From positions 123,931,649-123,995,648 of the forward strand of contig OX578140.1 of assembly GCA_951213105.1 (NCBI GenBank): 64,000 nt of DNA, given 5' to 3'. Each line of letters starts with the position of its first letter. The first letter of the stretch is position 1. Source of the DNA: Amaurobius ferox. Lineage: Eukaryota > Arthropoda > Arachnida > Araneae > Amaurobiidae. A program made the translations under genes and the position numbers. The notes beneath the pieces were generated by a model. It was not told where the DNA came from and ran no database searches. It saw nothing but the letters and a program-made list of their open reading frames with translations. Of the stretch, positions 34,176-45,642 are shown in pieces.

Positions 34176-35278
34176 GTCACGAGCCGCCGCTGCAATAAAG
34201 TTCGATATGTTTATTTGTTGTTCTAATATAATATGAAATGTAATTTATTGTATTCTAATGTAGTATGTTTTGAATTAATTCTAATGTAATATAAATGTAC
34301 TTTAAAACTAATATAATAAATATGTACATTACTAATGTAAATGTCGAAATTTAAACCACCTCTATAAAAATTGATCAAATATTAAAATATTAAAACTATT
34401 TTTGTGTATTCATAAATGTTACCGAATTTTCAACAAAAAAAGTACATTTTTTTATATTTTTATATATTAGGTTTTGGTATGTAAGCTTCCAAAGTGTTTA
34501 AATTTTTCGTAGCACTCCTATTTTAGCCAGCTACCTTACTTATAGATATATACGCCGCAAAAAGTGTATCATTTCAGATTTAGTACTCAAGTTTTTAATA
34601 AATATGAGTATTCTTCAAAATTATTTTTATATCTGTTAATAAAACCCATTGAGATACAATTAACATACTATATAGTTAAAATTATTAATTTCCCCATGTA
34701 ATATATACTACCGTCGTTGTTACTTGAATTATCATCGTTTTCAAAAGAAAATTATACTAGGAAAATCTTGAAATTCGAATCATTCGAGTTCGAATCTTAA
34801 GAGTTGCTAAGAATTTTACCCATTTCTAAATTTTCACTTAATGTATTTACATATAAAATTTTCTACCAGTAGGTGTATTATTTCTTGGGTACTCGTGTCC
34901 ATACGCCATATTATTTCTCAAATGTGTTTGCAATAGATTCAGGAGATCTTAAAACGAGCTTATCCGTCAAAATCTCGAATTCGAAAAACTTTGGGAAAAC
35001 CAAATTTTCTTTCTACAATAACGCGAGCAAGTACAAATTGTGGGTTTTTTAAATAATATTTCATGCTTATGTCATTCTCTTAAAATCTATAAAAAGTTTA
35101 TTTCTTCTTAAATTTATCAACAATGCTGTGGTACTATGCGTTGACTGGGAGTTTGGTTCAAGCAATTTACCACCTTCTGACCAATGGGAGTACTCCCAAT
35201 CTGGAAAGGAATTGTAAGAATGAGATAGTGAACTTGCAGAGTCTATTTCGACGGTAAGATCTTGAAATTTAATCCTAA
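34176..35278. other. No recognised gene; short TAATGTAATAT repeats
   Basis: 34230-34345 contains several TTCTAATGTARTAT-like repeats. The remainder is AT-rich without motifs. Confidence 0.4.
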
Positions 35279-35343
35279 TATCTCAATTGGAAGACCGTCG
35301 GCTGGCAAGTACGAAAATCCATGGTTTGAGTCCCGGTTGGAAC
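35279..35343 (+). repeat. tRNA-like relic
   Basis: TATCTCAATTGGAAGACCGT and CATGGTTTGAGTCCCGGTTG are A-box- and B-box-like. Related to 18608 and 19827. Likely a SINE head: non-tRNA sequence continues to about 35640. Confidence 0.4.
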
Positions 35344-35643
35344 AGCAAGGCTTTCTACACTGGCGTCTGAACAAATCAACCATGGAGGTCATTGCAAAGT
35401 TGTCGAGGGCATTAAACTGACGCTTACGACTAATACGATTTCAGTGGACTCTGGAATATTGGGTACAAGATTTAAAACTGGGGACCAGCGATCTCGCAAG
35501 ATGCTAACCTGGATAAAGAAGGTTAACATGACGCAAAAATAGCAGCAAGTTGACCGTCAGATTGTCATGTTGCACGTCAACTTAACGTTAGAGGGAGAAG
35601 AATGCAAAGTTCATTTTGACGATAAAAGTTTGCAATTCCGTCC

Positions 35644-35696
35644 CAGTAGATTAATTGGGAGAGCTGCGGCTGGCCGCTCTCCCTTTTAATCTACTG
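35644..35696. repeat. Imperfect hairpin
   Basis: CAGTAGATTAATTGGGAGAG and its near-complement CTCTCCCTTTTAATCTACTG enclose a GC-rich GCGGCTGGCCGC loop that can itself pair. Confidence 0.6.
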
Positions 35697-36741
35697 TAAG
35701 ACATTTTGCAACCTTTGATCATTTTTTTCAGCTACTTTGTTGATAATTTCGGCAAACTATCAGAAACGCCCCAATTACAGGCGTTTATGAAAAGCCCAGC
35801 TTCATTTCTGAAATATTCAGCTAATTATCGTCTGCCGAAGAGTTATTTGTGTATTTACATATATATATATATGTTATCGTAACTGTCAGGAACCTTACTC
35901 CACACTAAGGACAACTGATTCCCTTGAAACTTTCACTAACGTGCTTTTCAGTATACGAAGATCCGTCCTTTGATGCCGCCTAGGACAGGTTCTTCACAAA
36001 CTTTGTATTTCAACATTTCAAAAGATATTTATATTCGTAAATTGTAGATTCTTTTCATACCTGCTCTTCCAAATGAAATTTCTACAAATGATTAAACATA
36101 TGTAGTGCAGTGACTGCAATTAATTTCTCGTTAAATTAAAGAAACAATCAACAAAAATTAATTTTCAACCGGACAACTGGAAGGCAATTTAATTCAGAGT
36201 GCTTATTTATTCATTAAACGAATTTTTAAATTTAAATTTTTTACTTTTGTGGAAGCAGCAGCGACATAGAGAAAATATTTTTTACTTGAAATTAAACAGG
36301 ACTTTAATTACCTTTAGCAAAAGTTCTGTTCATTAATAAACGTCACCAGAGAAAGATTTCTGGCATTGTTATTTACGTTTGAAATGAAATTCGTGAAAAT
36401 TACTTTAAGAATTTCACAAACCCACATTTTTAATTATTTTATATCTGAATGCATAGCATAACATATAGGTATAATATTATTATATAGTTCCCTATACACA
36501 TTGTTTCTAGGACAGCCTTTAAGTACCACAATAATTTTTTAAGGAGAGGTTTTTAAGGAGGGTTTTTTAAGGAGAGGTTAGTCTATGTGCGTATGCGTTA
36601 AGTTTATCTATAGTAAAGTGGCATGCTGGATCAAAGAAAATAGATTCCAGTGCCCCTGGGGGAGAATTTAAAAGTAAGGTAAACGAACTAATTTTGAAAA
36701 TTACGTGAGCATTTTGAACAGGCTATACCTTAGATTTATGT
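35697..36741. other. No recognised gene
   Basis: AT-rich. Three AAGGAG(A)GGTTTTT repeats at 36540-36580. Confidence 0.35.
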
Positions 36742-37149
36742 AAGGCTCCTCTATATACGAGCTGACTCATCAAGCATATTGAAGCCCACCATAGCTGGAT
36801 GCGCAATCTATTAGAATTAACTCTATTCGTATTTTTAATTTAGGAAGTATAATTGAAATAATTCTGGGTGGTTGTTCTGCACCGAACTGCTCTAATTATT
36901 CTAAAAAGGGTTTTAGGCTATTTCGCTTTTCTAGAAACGAAGAAAGAAGAAAACACTGGCAAATAAATAATTGGATACCCGATAGTGGAGCGTACTTGTG
37001 CGAACTAAGTTCTACAATATTTTAATTGAAACTTCTTTTTTCATATAAAGTATTTATTTTAAACACTTGTTTTATAATTTCTGTAACTGTAGTATGGAAC
37101 TCTATGGGCTTCAATATGCTTGATAAGTCAGCCTGTAGTAGAGGAGCTC
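36742..37149 (+). mobile_element. Short TIR element carrying a THAP-like remnant
   Basis: 408 bp flanked by exact 11-bp direct repeats TAGATTTATGT (36731-36741 and 37150-37160). TIRs of about 45 bp share GCTCCTCTA, CTGACT.ATCAAGCATATTG and AAGCCCA. Most of the interior is the THAP-like ORF. THAP fingers sit at the N-terminus of P-element-type transposases, so this is most likely a P-like deletion derivative. Confidence 0.75.
36864..37025 (+). pseudogene. THAP-like zinc finger, truncated
   Basis: 53 codons from a CTG where an ATG is expected. It begins GGCSAPNCSNYSKKGFRLF, continues with FSRNEERRKHWQ and ends YLCELSSTIF. The C-x4-C pair, the central FxR-F, the RRKHW helix and the LC third ligand follow the THAP pattern. 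The final His-Phe is missing (C-E-L-S), so metal binding is probably lost. No downstream transposase. DNA-binding relic inside the element above. Confidence 0.65.
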
Positions 37150-37329
37150 TAGATTTATGTGCATGTAAGTGTTGTTTATTTTAGCATTCCTGAATACGAC
37201 AGCAGTTCGTCATTAACCATATTGTGGGAAATATATACTTTCTGTAATAGTTTTATTGTAGATCTCCACTAAGGAGATAATCCTCTACAACTTGTAACTG
37301 ACTTTATTCTTTTATCTCGCTTTGTTGCT

Positions 37330-37700
37330 GAGTTTGCTATCTATTTTTTTATTTGCCGATAAGGGAGCTACAATCAATTTTATTCGATGGGGCATTATCT
37401 TTTTACTATAGAAACATTTCTGAGGTGATAACTGCGCGTATTCGTATACACATGTCTGTGTATCCGTTCGTGTGCTTGTGTACATGATATCACAAGAACG
37501 AATGCAGTGATTAGAATAAAATTCAATATGATTATTACAATCTGTAAATTCTGGAAAAATACTGATTTTAAACATGATCAATTTTTGAAATGCTCTATAT
37601 TTCCTTATCCATTAAAAAAATTAAAATAGTAACAAATAGAATGTAACGTTCTGTTTGTAATTATTTTACTCAAGTTCATTTTGTTTAAGTTATATATAAT
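37330..37700 (-). mobile_element. F2 element, decayed fragment
   Basis: AACATTTCTGAGGTGATAAC, TGTCTGTGTATCC, ATATCACAAGAACGAATGCA, CAATCTGTAAATTCTGG follow the order of copies B-D with heavy divergence. Both ends are lost. The ORF on the minus strand is not a gene. Confidence 0.55.
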
Positions 37701-37744
37701 TGTCTCACGTGTTCTTGACTTTCCAGATACTATAAAAGTTCCCC

Positions 37745-38030
37745 TCCAAGGATGAATCTTTGTAGAATCATAGTACCAACTGGGGTACGGATTTACCCCC
37801 TTGAAACGGAGTAAATTGGGGGCTTAAAAACTAACCAGCTCATCCAGAAGCCTGCTGCTGTTCTAGAAGGCATATTCTTTGCACACATAGTATTGACCAT
37901 CGGACAGAATCTAAGGTAGTAAGATTTTTTATCCTCCTGGGAGGAGACTAAGATTATGGGTTTTTACATGCCTTTCCAGACCTTCAAGCAGGTCTCCTGT
38001 GGTTTATAAGGCTAAATTATTGCACACATT
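37745..38030 (+). repeat. Degenerate tandem repeat, relative of 17.6 kb
   Basis: Units with GGATGAATCTTTGTAGAATC, ATAGTACCAACTGGGG and ATTCTTTGCACACATAGTAT. Same pattern as 17580-18165. Confidence 0.45.
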
Positions 38031-38185
38031 CAGTATTATTAAGTATTATTTAACATTAAATTGAAATTGCTGCCTTTTGTCATAAATAGTGGTATTAATT
38101 GAGATGTTTTGTATATAAATGGTGACATCAAGATAATTTGCTGTTTTAGAAGGTTGGGATTCATTTATTAACCTAAGATGAGATG

Positions 38186-38300
38186 GATAAATATTAAGAG
38201 CGGGTTAAGAATCATGAGGAGTTGAAAACAGAGAAAAACGTCATCAATGTAGCGGAAAATGAAAATGTTTTGTGTAATGAGAGTGGATTGTTTTTCATAA
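38186..38300 (-). pseudogene. Penelope-like reverse transcriptase fragment
   Basis: The minus strand reads YEKQSTLITQNIFIFRYIDD followed by VFLCF. RYIDDVF is the catalytic motif in the form used by Penelope-like elements. Only about 35 codons remain. Its relation to the longer relic at 39.5-41.0 kb (opposite strand) is unclear. Confidence 0.5.
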
Positions 38301-38342
38301 AAGTAAAGATCTGCTGTTAAAGATCTGCATAAAAATAAAGTT

Positions 38343-38382
38343 AATGCTGTTTACCTCCAATCGTTTGGAGGTAAACAGCATT
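38343..38382. repeat. Perfect 18-bp palindrome
   Basis: AATGCTGTTTACCTCCAA, loop TCGT, then the exact complement TTGGAGGTAAACAGCATT. Flanked by two AAGATCTGC repeats at 38307 and 38320. Confidence 0.9.
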
Positions 38383-38439
38383 ACTAGATACAAGATAGTT
38401 GTGAAAAAAATGTAATACATTATTAAACGTACACACACG

Positions 38440-38537
<98 letters not shown>
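38440..38537. repeat. CA then TA microsatellite
   Basis: About 65 bp of CA repeat running into about 30 bp of TA repeat, which supplied the TA target of the mariner MITE. The long C-V-C-V ORFs are its translation. Confidence 0.9.
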
Positions 38538-39036
38538 CACGTAGGTGGTTTAAAAAGTAAGGTAACAAGAACTCTCACGGCTGCACAAATTCGGCGTGCG
38601 AAGTATTTGAATTGAAAATGACAGATGTCATGTTGTGCACGACAACATCCAGCCGCACGGCCTCGGTTACACGTGATTTGGTACAGCGTTTCCGATGGAA
38701 TGTACTGGAACACCCACCCTACAGCCCGGATCTCGCACCGAGCGATTTTCATCTCTTCGGACCGTTGAATAAGCACCTGGCAGGTCGCCATTTCACAACC
38801 GATGCCGAAGTTCAGGAAACCGTCGTTGAGTGGCTCCGCGACCTGGACCATGATTTCTTCTATGCCGGTTTCGATAGATTGGTTTACCGACGGAATAAAT
38901 GCTTTGACAACCATGGTGACTAAGTTGAAAAAAATAATAAGTCCCAGTGCCTTGCTAACTTTGTGTATGTCTTTGATTTCGTGAATAAACTTTTTCTCTT
39001 ACAGGACTTGTTACATTACTTTTTGAACCACCCTTG
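38538..39036 (+). mobile_element. Mariner-derived MITE, copy 2
   Basis: 499 bp between TA dinucleotides within a TA microsatellite. The TIRs match copy 1. The interior retains a longer open stretch of mariner transposase C-terminus: HPPYSPDLAPSDFHLFGPL, TTDAEVQETVVEWLRDLDH, FFYAGFDRLVYRR, stop at 38921. The HDN motif is in another frame, so a frameshift lies between. Same deletion as the 16 kb copy. Confidence 0.9.
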
Positions 39037-39074
39037 TATATATATTTATATATATATATATATATATATATAGA
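39037..39074. repeat. TA microsatellite
   Basis: Right continuation of the tract into which the MITE inserted. A second TA tract is at 39430-39474. Confidence 0.85.
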
Positions 39075-39430
39075 CAAATACAAAGAGTTTATAGATACAA
39101 TCTATCTCTTATTTTAGAAATAAGCATATTTTGTGTTTATATGGATTAGATACTTGGACTTGAAAATTGTCTTTTTCGAAATGAACATTTTTTTAGGCCT
39201 AGTGCTTCCACGTGAATAGCTCTAATGCTTGGATATTTTTTATTGTTTTATATTCAAATCCACACCATTGATTTTTGTTGATTAAGCTTGATGACTAGAA
39301 ATATGCATTTTATTTTTCTCATCTTTGATGATTCTCTATTTAATACTTATTTTTAATTAGTAGGCATATTTTAAGTTAGGGTTTTTTGAGTTACAACTTG
39401 TCTCTACTCTATCATTGGGTTTTCATATTA

Positions 39431-39469
<39 letters not shown>

Positions 39470-39476
<7 letters not shown>

Positions 39477-40985
39477 GACATTAAACTCCGATGACCTTAC
39501 ATCATGTGTATGCAGCAATAAACATCTTGCCCCTTATGTCAACTCCTCTCATGGACACATTATTACTGGGGATCTCAGTATAGTTCAGGATGATATACTT
39601 AGGGATATTATGAATAAAGGGATCCAAATTTCGCATTCCATTCTGCCATCACCCTAAACAACTTCTTCAGTCTATATCATTTGATTTTGATAAATTCATA
39701 TATCAACTTGCTTGTTCACATTCCATTCCTATTGAAGCATTCCATCTATGGAAGTATACTACCTTACATCTACTTAAAAATGTTATATATATATTATAAA
39801 CATTTAATTAACGAAGCCTAGGTATCCTTTTAAACAACTCCTATCTGCTATTAAAGAACTACAACAACATTTTGTCATAACTTATGTAGATAAAGCTTCT
39901 AATAATTATGCCATCATTTGTAAAAAATATTTTGTTTCTCTGTTACAGAATAACTTAAAAAATAATCAAATTTTTAAACCCATTAATAATCAGTCTATCA
40001 AAATCAAAACTAAAATGCTAAAATTATATACACAATTAAATATTAATTGTAAGTTTTTTAAATTTCCTTATGTTACTTTGGTTCCTAAATTCCATAAATC
40101 ACTTTTCAGTTATAGAACAGTCACTTGTGGACATAATACCTTTACCACTACAGCTAGTAAGTACTTGCTTAACTTTTTAAATATAATTAATGAATCTCTT
40201 AAATTTAGGAATTCAGGATATTTCATTTTGAACAATAGTTTTGATTTAGTAAATCACCTTAGCAAGCTTCCACAAGTTCTTGGTTTCCATACCTTTGATT
40301 TTAAAGAGCTATTTAATAATATTGTCATTAAAGATTTATATAAAGTTATTATCTCTCTTTATCATGACTATCTATCTTCCAATAATGTTGCATTTAATGT
40401 CAAAAACTTTCCTATGCTCTTGAACTTTGTGTTATACAACAATTATATTATCCAAGGTGATAACATTTATTTACAAACATCTGGTGTACCACAAGGTGGC
40501 TGTAGTAGTAGTATACTCGCTAACTTATATCTTTATTATTATGAATGTCATTATAACTCTAATTCATATATTATATATAGATATGTTGACTAATCTTAAT
40601 TTGTATTATCATTGATGATTCCTATCCAATTAATATTGATTTTTGCCCATCTAACCTAGAATTAATTCCTAATGAGCCTAGCGTTAGTCAAACTGTAAAT
40701 TTTTTTGACCTAAATTTAGATACCCTCAATAATCATGTAATCACCAATCTATATGATAAAGAAGATTCTTACAACTTCACTATCATAAAGCTGCTATCGT
40801 ATCAATCTTGCAATTCTATGCAATTGTTTAGAAACATCATTTTAAACCATCTATTTCGAATACATCGACTTTCTGATCCTTGGTTTCACTTTCTCCACAT
40901 CAATAATCTTAAACGCATTTGTCAAAATTATCAATATCCGGAAGTATTTGTAAATAATATTATTATTAATTTCAAATATACCACG
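39470..40985 (+). pseudogene. Penelope-like reverse transcriptase relic
   Basis: 39475-39655 encodes SCVCSNKHLAPYVNSS then GHIITGDLSIVQDD (a CxC-type motif and GHxITGDL). 39830-40590 encodes FVITYVDKASNNYAIICKK, VTLVPKFHK, TFDFKELFNNIVI, TSGVPQGGCSSSILANLYL and YRYVD before a stop. After a frame change, 40610-40980 gives the thumb, with FFDLNLDTLNN, TNLYDKEDSYNF and NNLKRICQNYQYPE. Order and wording fit a Penelope-like reverse transcriptase of the type with an N-terminal CxC motif. No GIY-YIG domain is seen. Inactivated by at least two frame changes and stops. Confidence 0.7.
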
Positions 40986-42102
40986 TAATAATTTTACTCA
41001 TGCATTATTTATCTTTGATTGGATAACTCATTTTTGAGAATTCACCCATTCTTATCACCTAACTTACCATTTGGCCTGAGTCTAATATTGTTTACTATTT
41101 TCGAATGACTATTTTCCACTTGTCCTGAGTCCTATACTGATTACTATTTTTGAAAGTCTCCATACATATTATGTATCGTTCACATGTATTCATTCCGGTG
41201 CCCACTCGCATTGACGAAGTGAGGTGAAATGCTCAGTCGCTTGTTCAACTTGCACGTGGTAACAATGCTTGTGAGTTCATATTTCTGTTCGAGGAGGTAT
41301 TATTTTTCTGATTTGTAATTCAATTGATTTATTTTTCTCCTTCCACTAGCCAGTAAACAGTTGCAATGGTGTTTATAGTTAAATACTATCGCCATTGTCA
41401 GAAACTGGCTATTCTACCGCTTTTAATTCGAATTGTATGGCTGTCCTGATGAGAATGCAATTTCGAACTAACCGCCATTTTTTGTGTAGTTTCAATTGAT
41501 TGTTCTCTATGTCTTAATATTTTATCTTGAGCTAATTATTATAGCCTTTTCTCATTTTTGCCGTGTTTTCTTTTTCTTTTTATTTATATTTATATACTTT
41601 TAATTGTGAATTTTGTATCCTAATATTCTTCTCATCCCCTTTTCCATTGTAGTGATATGTTACCTTCTATCTTTATCCTTAGTCTTGGTCTATAGTTACT
41701 CATTTGTAACAGATATGCTAGAGATGGTTTTTTGTACATACAGTAGTTTATGCATAATTTTCGATTAAAATCTTTCAATTTTTATTTATAATGTATATAT
41801 GTACATATATGTATATATATATCTGTATATGTATATATATATATATAAATATACATATATATTTGAAGCTGAATATTGGACTCCTTTTAATTGTCTTACA
41901 ATGGGATTTTTTCGCAAAAAAAAGTGCTGGTTCTATTTTTCGAGAATACGCCGAATTATAATAGACTACACTGTGCTCTAAATTTAAGCTCTCTAGGACG
42001 TAGAAAAGTATGTTGAAAATGCCAACAAAGAAATTGAAACACAGATAGACACACACACATCGATCTAGACGATTTAAATGAAAGTGTTAAAAATAATGCT
42101 GC
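40986..42102. other. Relic 3' region, hairpin, TA microsatellite
   Basis: Contains a hammerhead-core-like motif (41211-41229), a hairpin with arms AGCCAGT and GCAATGGTG/CGCCATTGTC (41348-41410), and a TA/GTATA microsatellite (41795-41862). No gene. Confidence 0.45.
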
Positions 42103-42660
42103 TTAATTCTTTAAAAGTGTTAATTTTGTTGGCTTAACGTGCTGTTTCCAAGTTAGGTGGGAATCTATCGTTACACCTAGGTATTTAGTAGATTTTCCCG
42201 CGCGTAGAGCATGGTTGTTTATGTCCAGTGGCGGCGAAGGTTTATGTTTCCTCGAGAAATAAATCCAATGACATTTATTGGGGTTTTATTTTATTCGCCA
42301 TTTTTCCAGCCATGTTTGGAGTATGTCTATGTGTTGTTGTAACTGTCTGTGCATTACTGAGAGATATATGTGTTTTGCAAGTATCGCATTGTCATCTGCA
42401 TAGAGTGCCAGCTCTGTGTTTGGAGTCCTGGGGATGTCGTTCAGGTATATGTTAAAGAGTGTCGGGCCCAGGATAGAACCTTGCGGTACACTACTTTTAA
42501 TGAGCTTGGTTGTAGATAAGTTGTCTTTTACTCTGACTTGAAAGTGTCTGTTATTTAAGTATGAGATTAAAAGTTTGACAAGTGCGTCAGGGACTTTTAA
42601 AGTGATCAATTTGTACGCTAATCCACAGTGCCACACTTTATCAAAGGCTTTTGAGTGCAA
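42103..42660 (-). pseudogene. Jockey-type LINE reverse transcriptase fragment
   Basis: A single frame of 186 codons interrupted by one TAA (42286-42288). It reads KAFDKVWHCGLAYKLI, SSVPQGSILGPTLFNIYLND, ALYADDNAIL, LQTWLEKWRI, and beyond the stop KSTKYLGVTIDSHLTWKQH. These are the palm motifs and the YLGV.id..LtW..H thumb of non-LTR elements of the Jockey/CR1 group. The 5' junction is near 42650, so only about a quarter of ORF2 is present. No endonuclease. Confidence 0.85.
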
Positions 42661-42707
42661 AGGCCTGTCTTGTGTTTTTCACATTTCTGGAGCGCCTAGC
42701 ACAGGGT

Positions 42708-42915
42708 GCTGTATCTCCGATAGAGTGCAAAGAATATACACAGGGGAATATATACCCAACACTTGGATTAAGAGACAGCCAATCAGAAAGCAGCAAGATG
42801 AACAGTCCAGCCAATCCGAAAAGAGAAATTATACAAGATATACATGGATTAAGACTTCTCTTAATCCAGGTCTTGGGTATATAACCCCTCTGTGTATATT
42901 TCTTTGCTTGCACTC
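42708..42915. repeat. Foldback sequence
   Basis: GTGCAAAGAATATACACAGG on the left and CTGTGTATATTTCTTTGCTT on the right are inverted copies, with further pairing inside (TATACCCAA/TTGGGTATA, GGATTAAGAGA/TCTCTTAATCC). Short ORFs on both strands are mirror images. Confidence 0.7.
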
Positions 42916-42954
42916 ATTCCTCTTTTGCTCTTGGGGTTTGTTGGTACTCTTGCA

Positions 42955-42998
42955 CTGATGAAGGGGATCCAACGTATTCTCGAAACAGCTGCATGCTG
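42955..42998 (+). ncRNA. Hammerhead-ribozyme-like motif, probably inactive
   Basis: CTGATGA (42955-42961), a possible stem II GGGGA/TTCTC with two G-U pairs and a 9-nt loop, GAAAC (42982-42986), and a stem III CAGC/GCTG with loop TGCAT. The position after stem III is CA where an active site needs U-H, and no stem I is evident. Could be a decayed ribozyme of a Penelope-like or retrozyme element, or chance. Confidence 0.35.
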
Positions 42999-43560
42999 CA
43001 TTATAATTTTATTTGTGTTTATTTGCGTTGTTAAACTACGTTCCTGCTTATCTACGTTTTCTTTATCCTTCGCGCAAAGTGTATTTTAGTTATTGCTAAA
43101 CTTTCATTTGTTATTTTTCCTATAGGTTCAATAGATCATAGGAGTTAAAAACATTGAAATAAGTAATGAAAAGTTGAAAATTGAAATAATGAAATTCAAG
43201 GTAGTACATTCCTATCCAACTAATTATTATTTATCCGAGAAAGAGCATAAAATATATATTTACATAAAAATATACCTTTTCGAAATGCTTCGCGGAAATA
43301 ACATATTTCTAAACATTGTAATGAACGTCTAAGATGGGATTCGAAGTTATGGTCTCCATCTGATATGCGGGCGGCGTGTTCCCTGAGACGACAGTCTTTT
43401 CTTCTGTAGCAAAAGTAAACCTTATATTCTCTTTCTTCAGATTTCAAATCGAAGTAAAATTTCAAAGTGAAACATGCAGAATGTAAGCAAATCAAGCGAT
43501 TGTAAGGTGAGTCGTATAAGAATTGCTGAATTTTTCGCGCCAAATTAATTAGTTCTAGAG
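42999..43560. other. No recognised gene
   Basis: The 107-codon minus-strand ORF at 43220-43543 has no recognisable motif. Confidence 0.35.
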
Positions 43561-44113
43561 CAGGGCCTGATTAAACCATCGATTTAGGGCAAGCACAACC
43601 TCATTTGTGGACCCCACTTTGATCTCATGAGCAAAACCCAAAAAGTTTTTTCAAACTAATTTCCCATGCACTCATTAGTGTTAAAAAAATTCTGTTACCG
43701 CAGCTGCTTCAGTCAGCTAACAGTTCTCAAGAATTTTTTTTTAATTTGACGTCTGTACCAAAATTATAATTTTTTTTTCTAAACCATAGTCTATTTTGTT
43801 ATTTAATCCCTAGTGGTCAATATGTTCACTTTTGCAATTAATTCTAATATATTAACTGTCATGTCACCTTTTTACGTTAACAGTTCAATATATAAAGTTA
43901 ATACATAAATATATGGCCAATAAAAATTTGGGCTTAGACAACCAAAATATTTCCTTGTATGCCTGTGTGGACAAGATACTATTTAACTTAAATATGTAAC
44001 TAGTGACTTAATCAGAAAAAGTGTAAATCGAAGATGCAATTTGGGGCCCCCTTGAAATCAATCTTTTGAAGGGAGACGTGTGCTTCCCGTGACTTTTAGC
44101 CAATCAGGCCCTG
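43561..44113. mobile_element. hAT-like MITE
   Basis: 553 bp with TIRs CAGGGCCTGATTAA.../...CAATCAGGCCCTG. The 8-bp flanks TTCTAGAG and CTCTGTAG match at five of eight positions, compatible with a decayed 8-bp duplication. CAGGG ends are typical of hAT. The interior is AT-rich and non-coding. Confidence 0.65.
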
Positions 44114-45642
44114 CTCTGTAGTCTAGAATATAAGTGTTATGAATGAAATATTAATTAATTTTACATAGAGAAGCAGACGATTTATATTTCGATTATTTGA
44201 ATTAAGTTCATTTTGTGTAACTAGCATTGCTCTTTTCAATGAAGTTTTAAGTTTTCAAGTATAATAAATTACTGAAGTACTGTGGTAATGTACAAATATC
44301 AGCGCTGAATGCATCACATTTTAGAGATGTTTGAATAAAATTGCATTTCAGTTGGAAAGTGTCGCATAATCAATGCATGATTGATCTTTCATGTCTTTTA
44401 TAATTGAAGTATTCTCTACATTTAAAGAAAACGATATCGTATTACTTCGTAACGGAATTAAATCAAATGTTATTCGGCAGGCGATTTCTATTTCATTTAT
44501 AAGACTCAAATTAAATAATTAAGGAATATATAATTGAGGAATATTAATACATGACATAAGATTAAGATTACAGAAATTATTGTATTTTCAATGTCTTAAT
44601 TTCCTAATTTTATTTTAGCTAGGATTTTTCAAATTAATGTATTTTCTATTGTTTTTAATTGATTGTTGTAACGGGTTAAGAATGATAAAGCTACTACTAT
44701 TTTCACGTCTTTATTTTAACGCATGTTTAACAAACCTCATGATCTGCCAATGAAGCTAATTTTGTAAAACGAGAATCCTATGTTCCTTTTTAGAAGAACT
44801 AGCTTAAATAATTTATTAGGATTTTTGAAAGATAGTACAGAATCTGTACATATTTTTAATCACGAGAAACGACGGGTATATCTGCTTTTACTGTATTAAA
44901 TGGAGATATAATAAGGCGCAATATTTGTTTTGAAACAAAACTAATTGAACCTTGAGAAATAAATATTAAAACTACTTATATAAAAGAACTATATAAAATC
45001 TTATAACGAAACTATAATAATAGTAATAGTTTATAAAAATAATTTTATTTAAAACTTTTAGTAGATGAAAAATTGTTGACAGAAAAGCAAAATGTGTTTC
45101 ATCAATCAATATAAGACATAAAATTTCAAATCGAAATTCTTTCGCAAAGTTGCACATAATATAAATTACATTAATTTTTCAAAACTAACGTTTACAATAT
45201 AAAGCTTAGAAAACAAATTTTGAGCATAAATCCCAGTCAAAGACGCCTTAATTCATAATTTAACTTTAAACGCACAAGTATTATCAATGGTTTAAATACA
45301 AAACAGAATATAATAGAGGCATAATTTATTTTAGTAATTTATAAAAAGTATGTAAGTAGTTTGTAAAGCATTCTATTTTCAAAGAAGCTATAATTCAGAA
45401 AGAGTGAAAAATGAGGTTAAGAACGTATTTTGTTTCATAAAATGTTGGGTGTGATAAGAAGTTTGAAAACTATTCCTGTAATGTGGATCTATGGAGGTGC
45501 TTGTGTTGAATTTAGAGTATCAGTAAAGATAAGGTATGGTTACTGAGGATATTTTATTATAATATTCATTTATTAAAAGAAATTTTATATTTTATATCTG
45601 TCAAAAACAAAATAAAAGAACATTATAAAACCATTTCATTTT
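44114..45642. repeat. R5 copy (44165-44410), then no recognised gene
   Basis: R5 is identified by ATCAGCGCTGAATGCATC, TTTTAGAGATGTTTGAATAA and CATAATCAATGCATGATTGA. The rest, to the F1-like element, is AT-rich without motifs. Confidence 0.5.

Noticed and set aside
38423..38914. 163-codon ORF on the minus strand over the mariner MITE
   Set aside because: It reads the antisense of the mariner transposase and then the CA/TA microsatellite. The sense frame has the known motifs.
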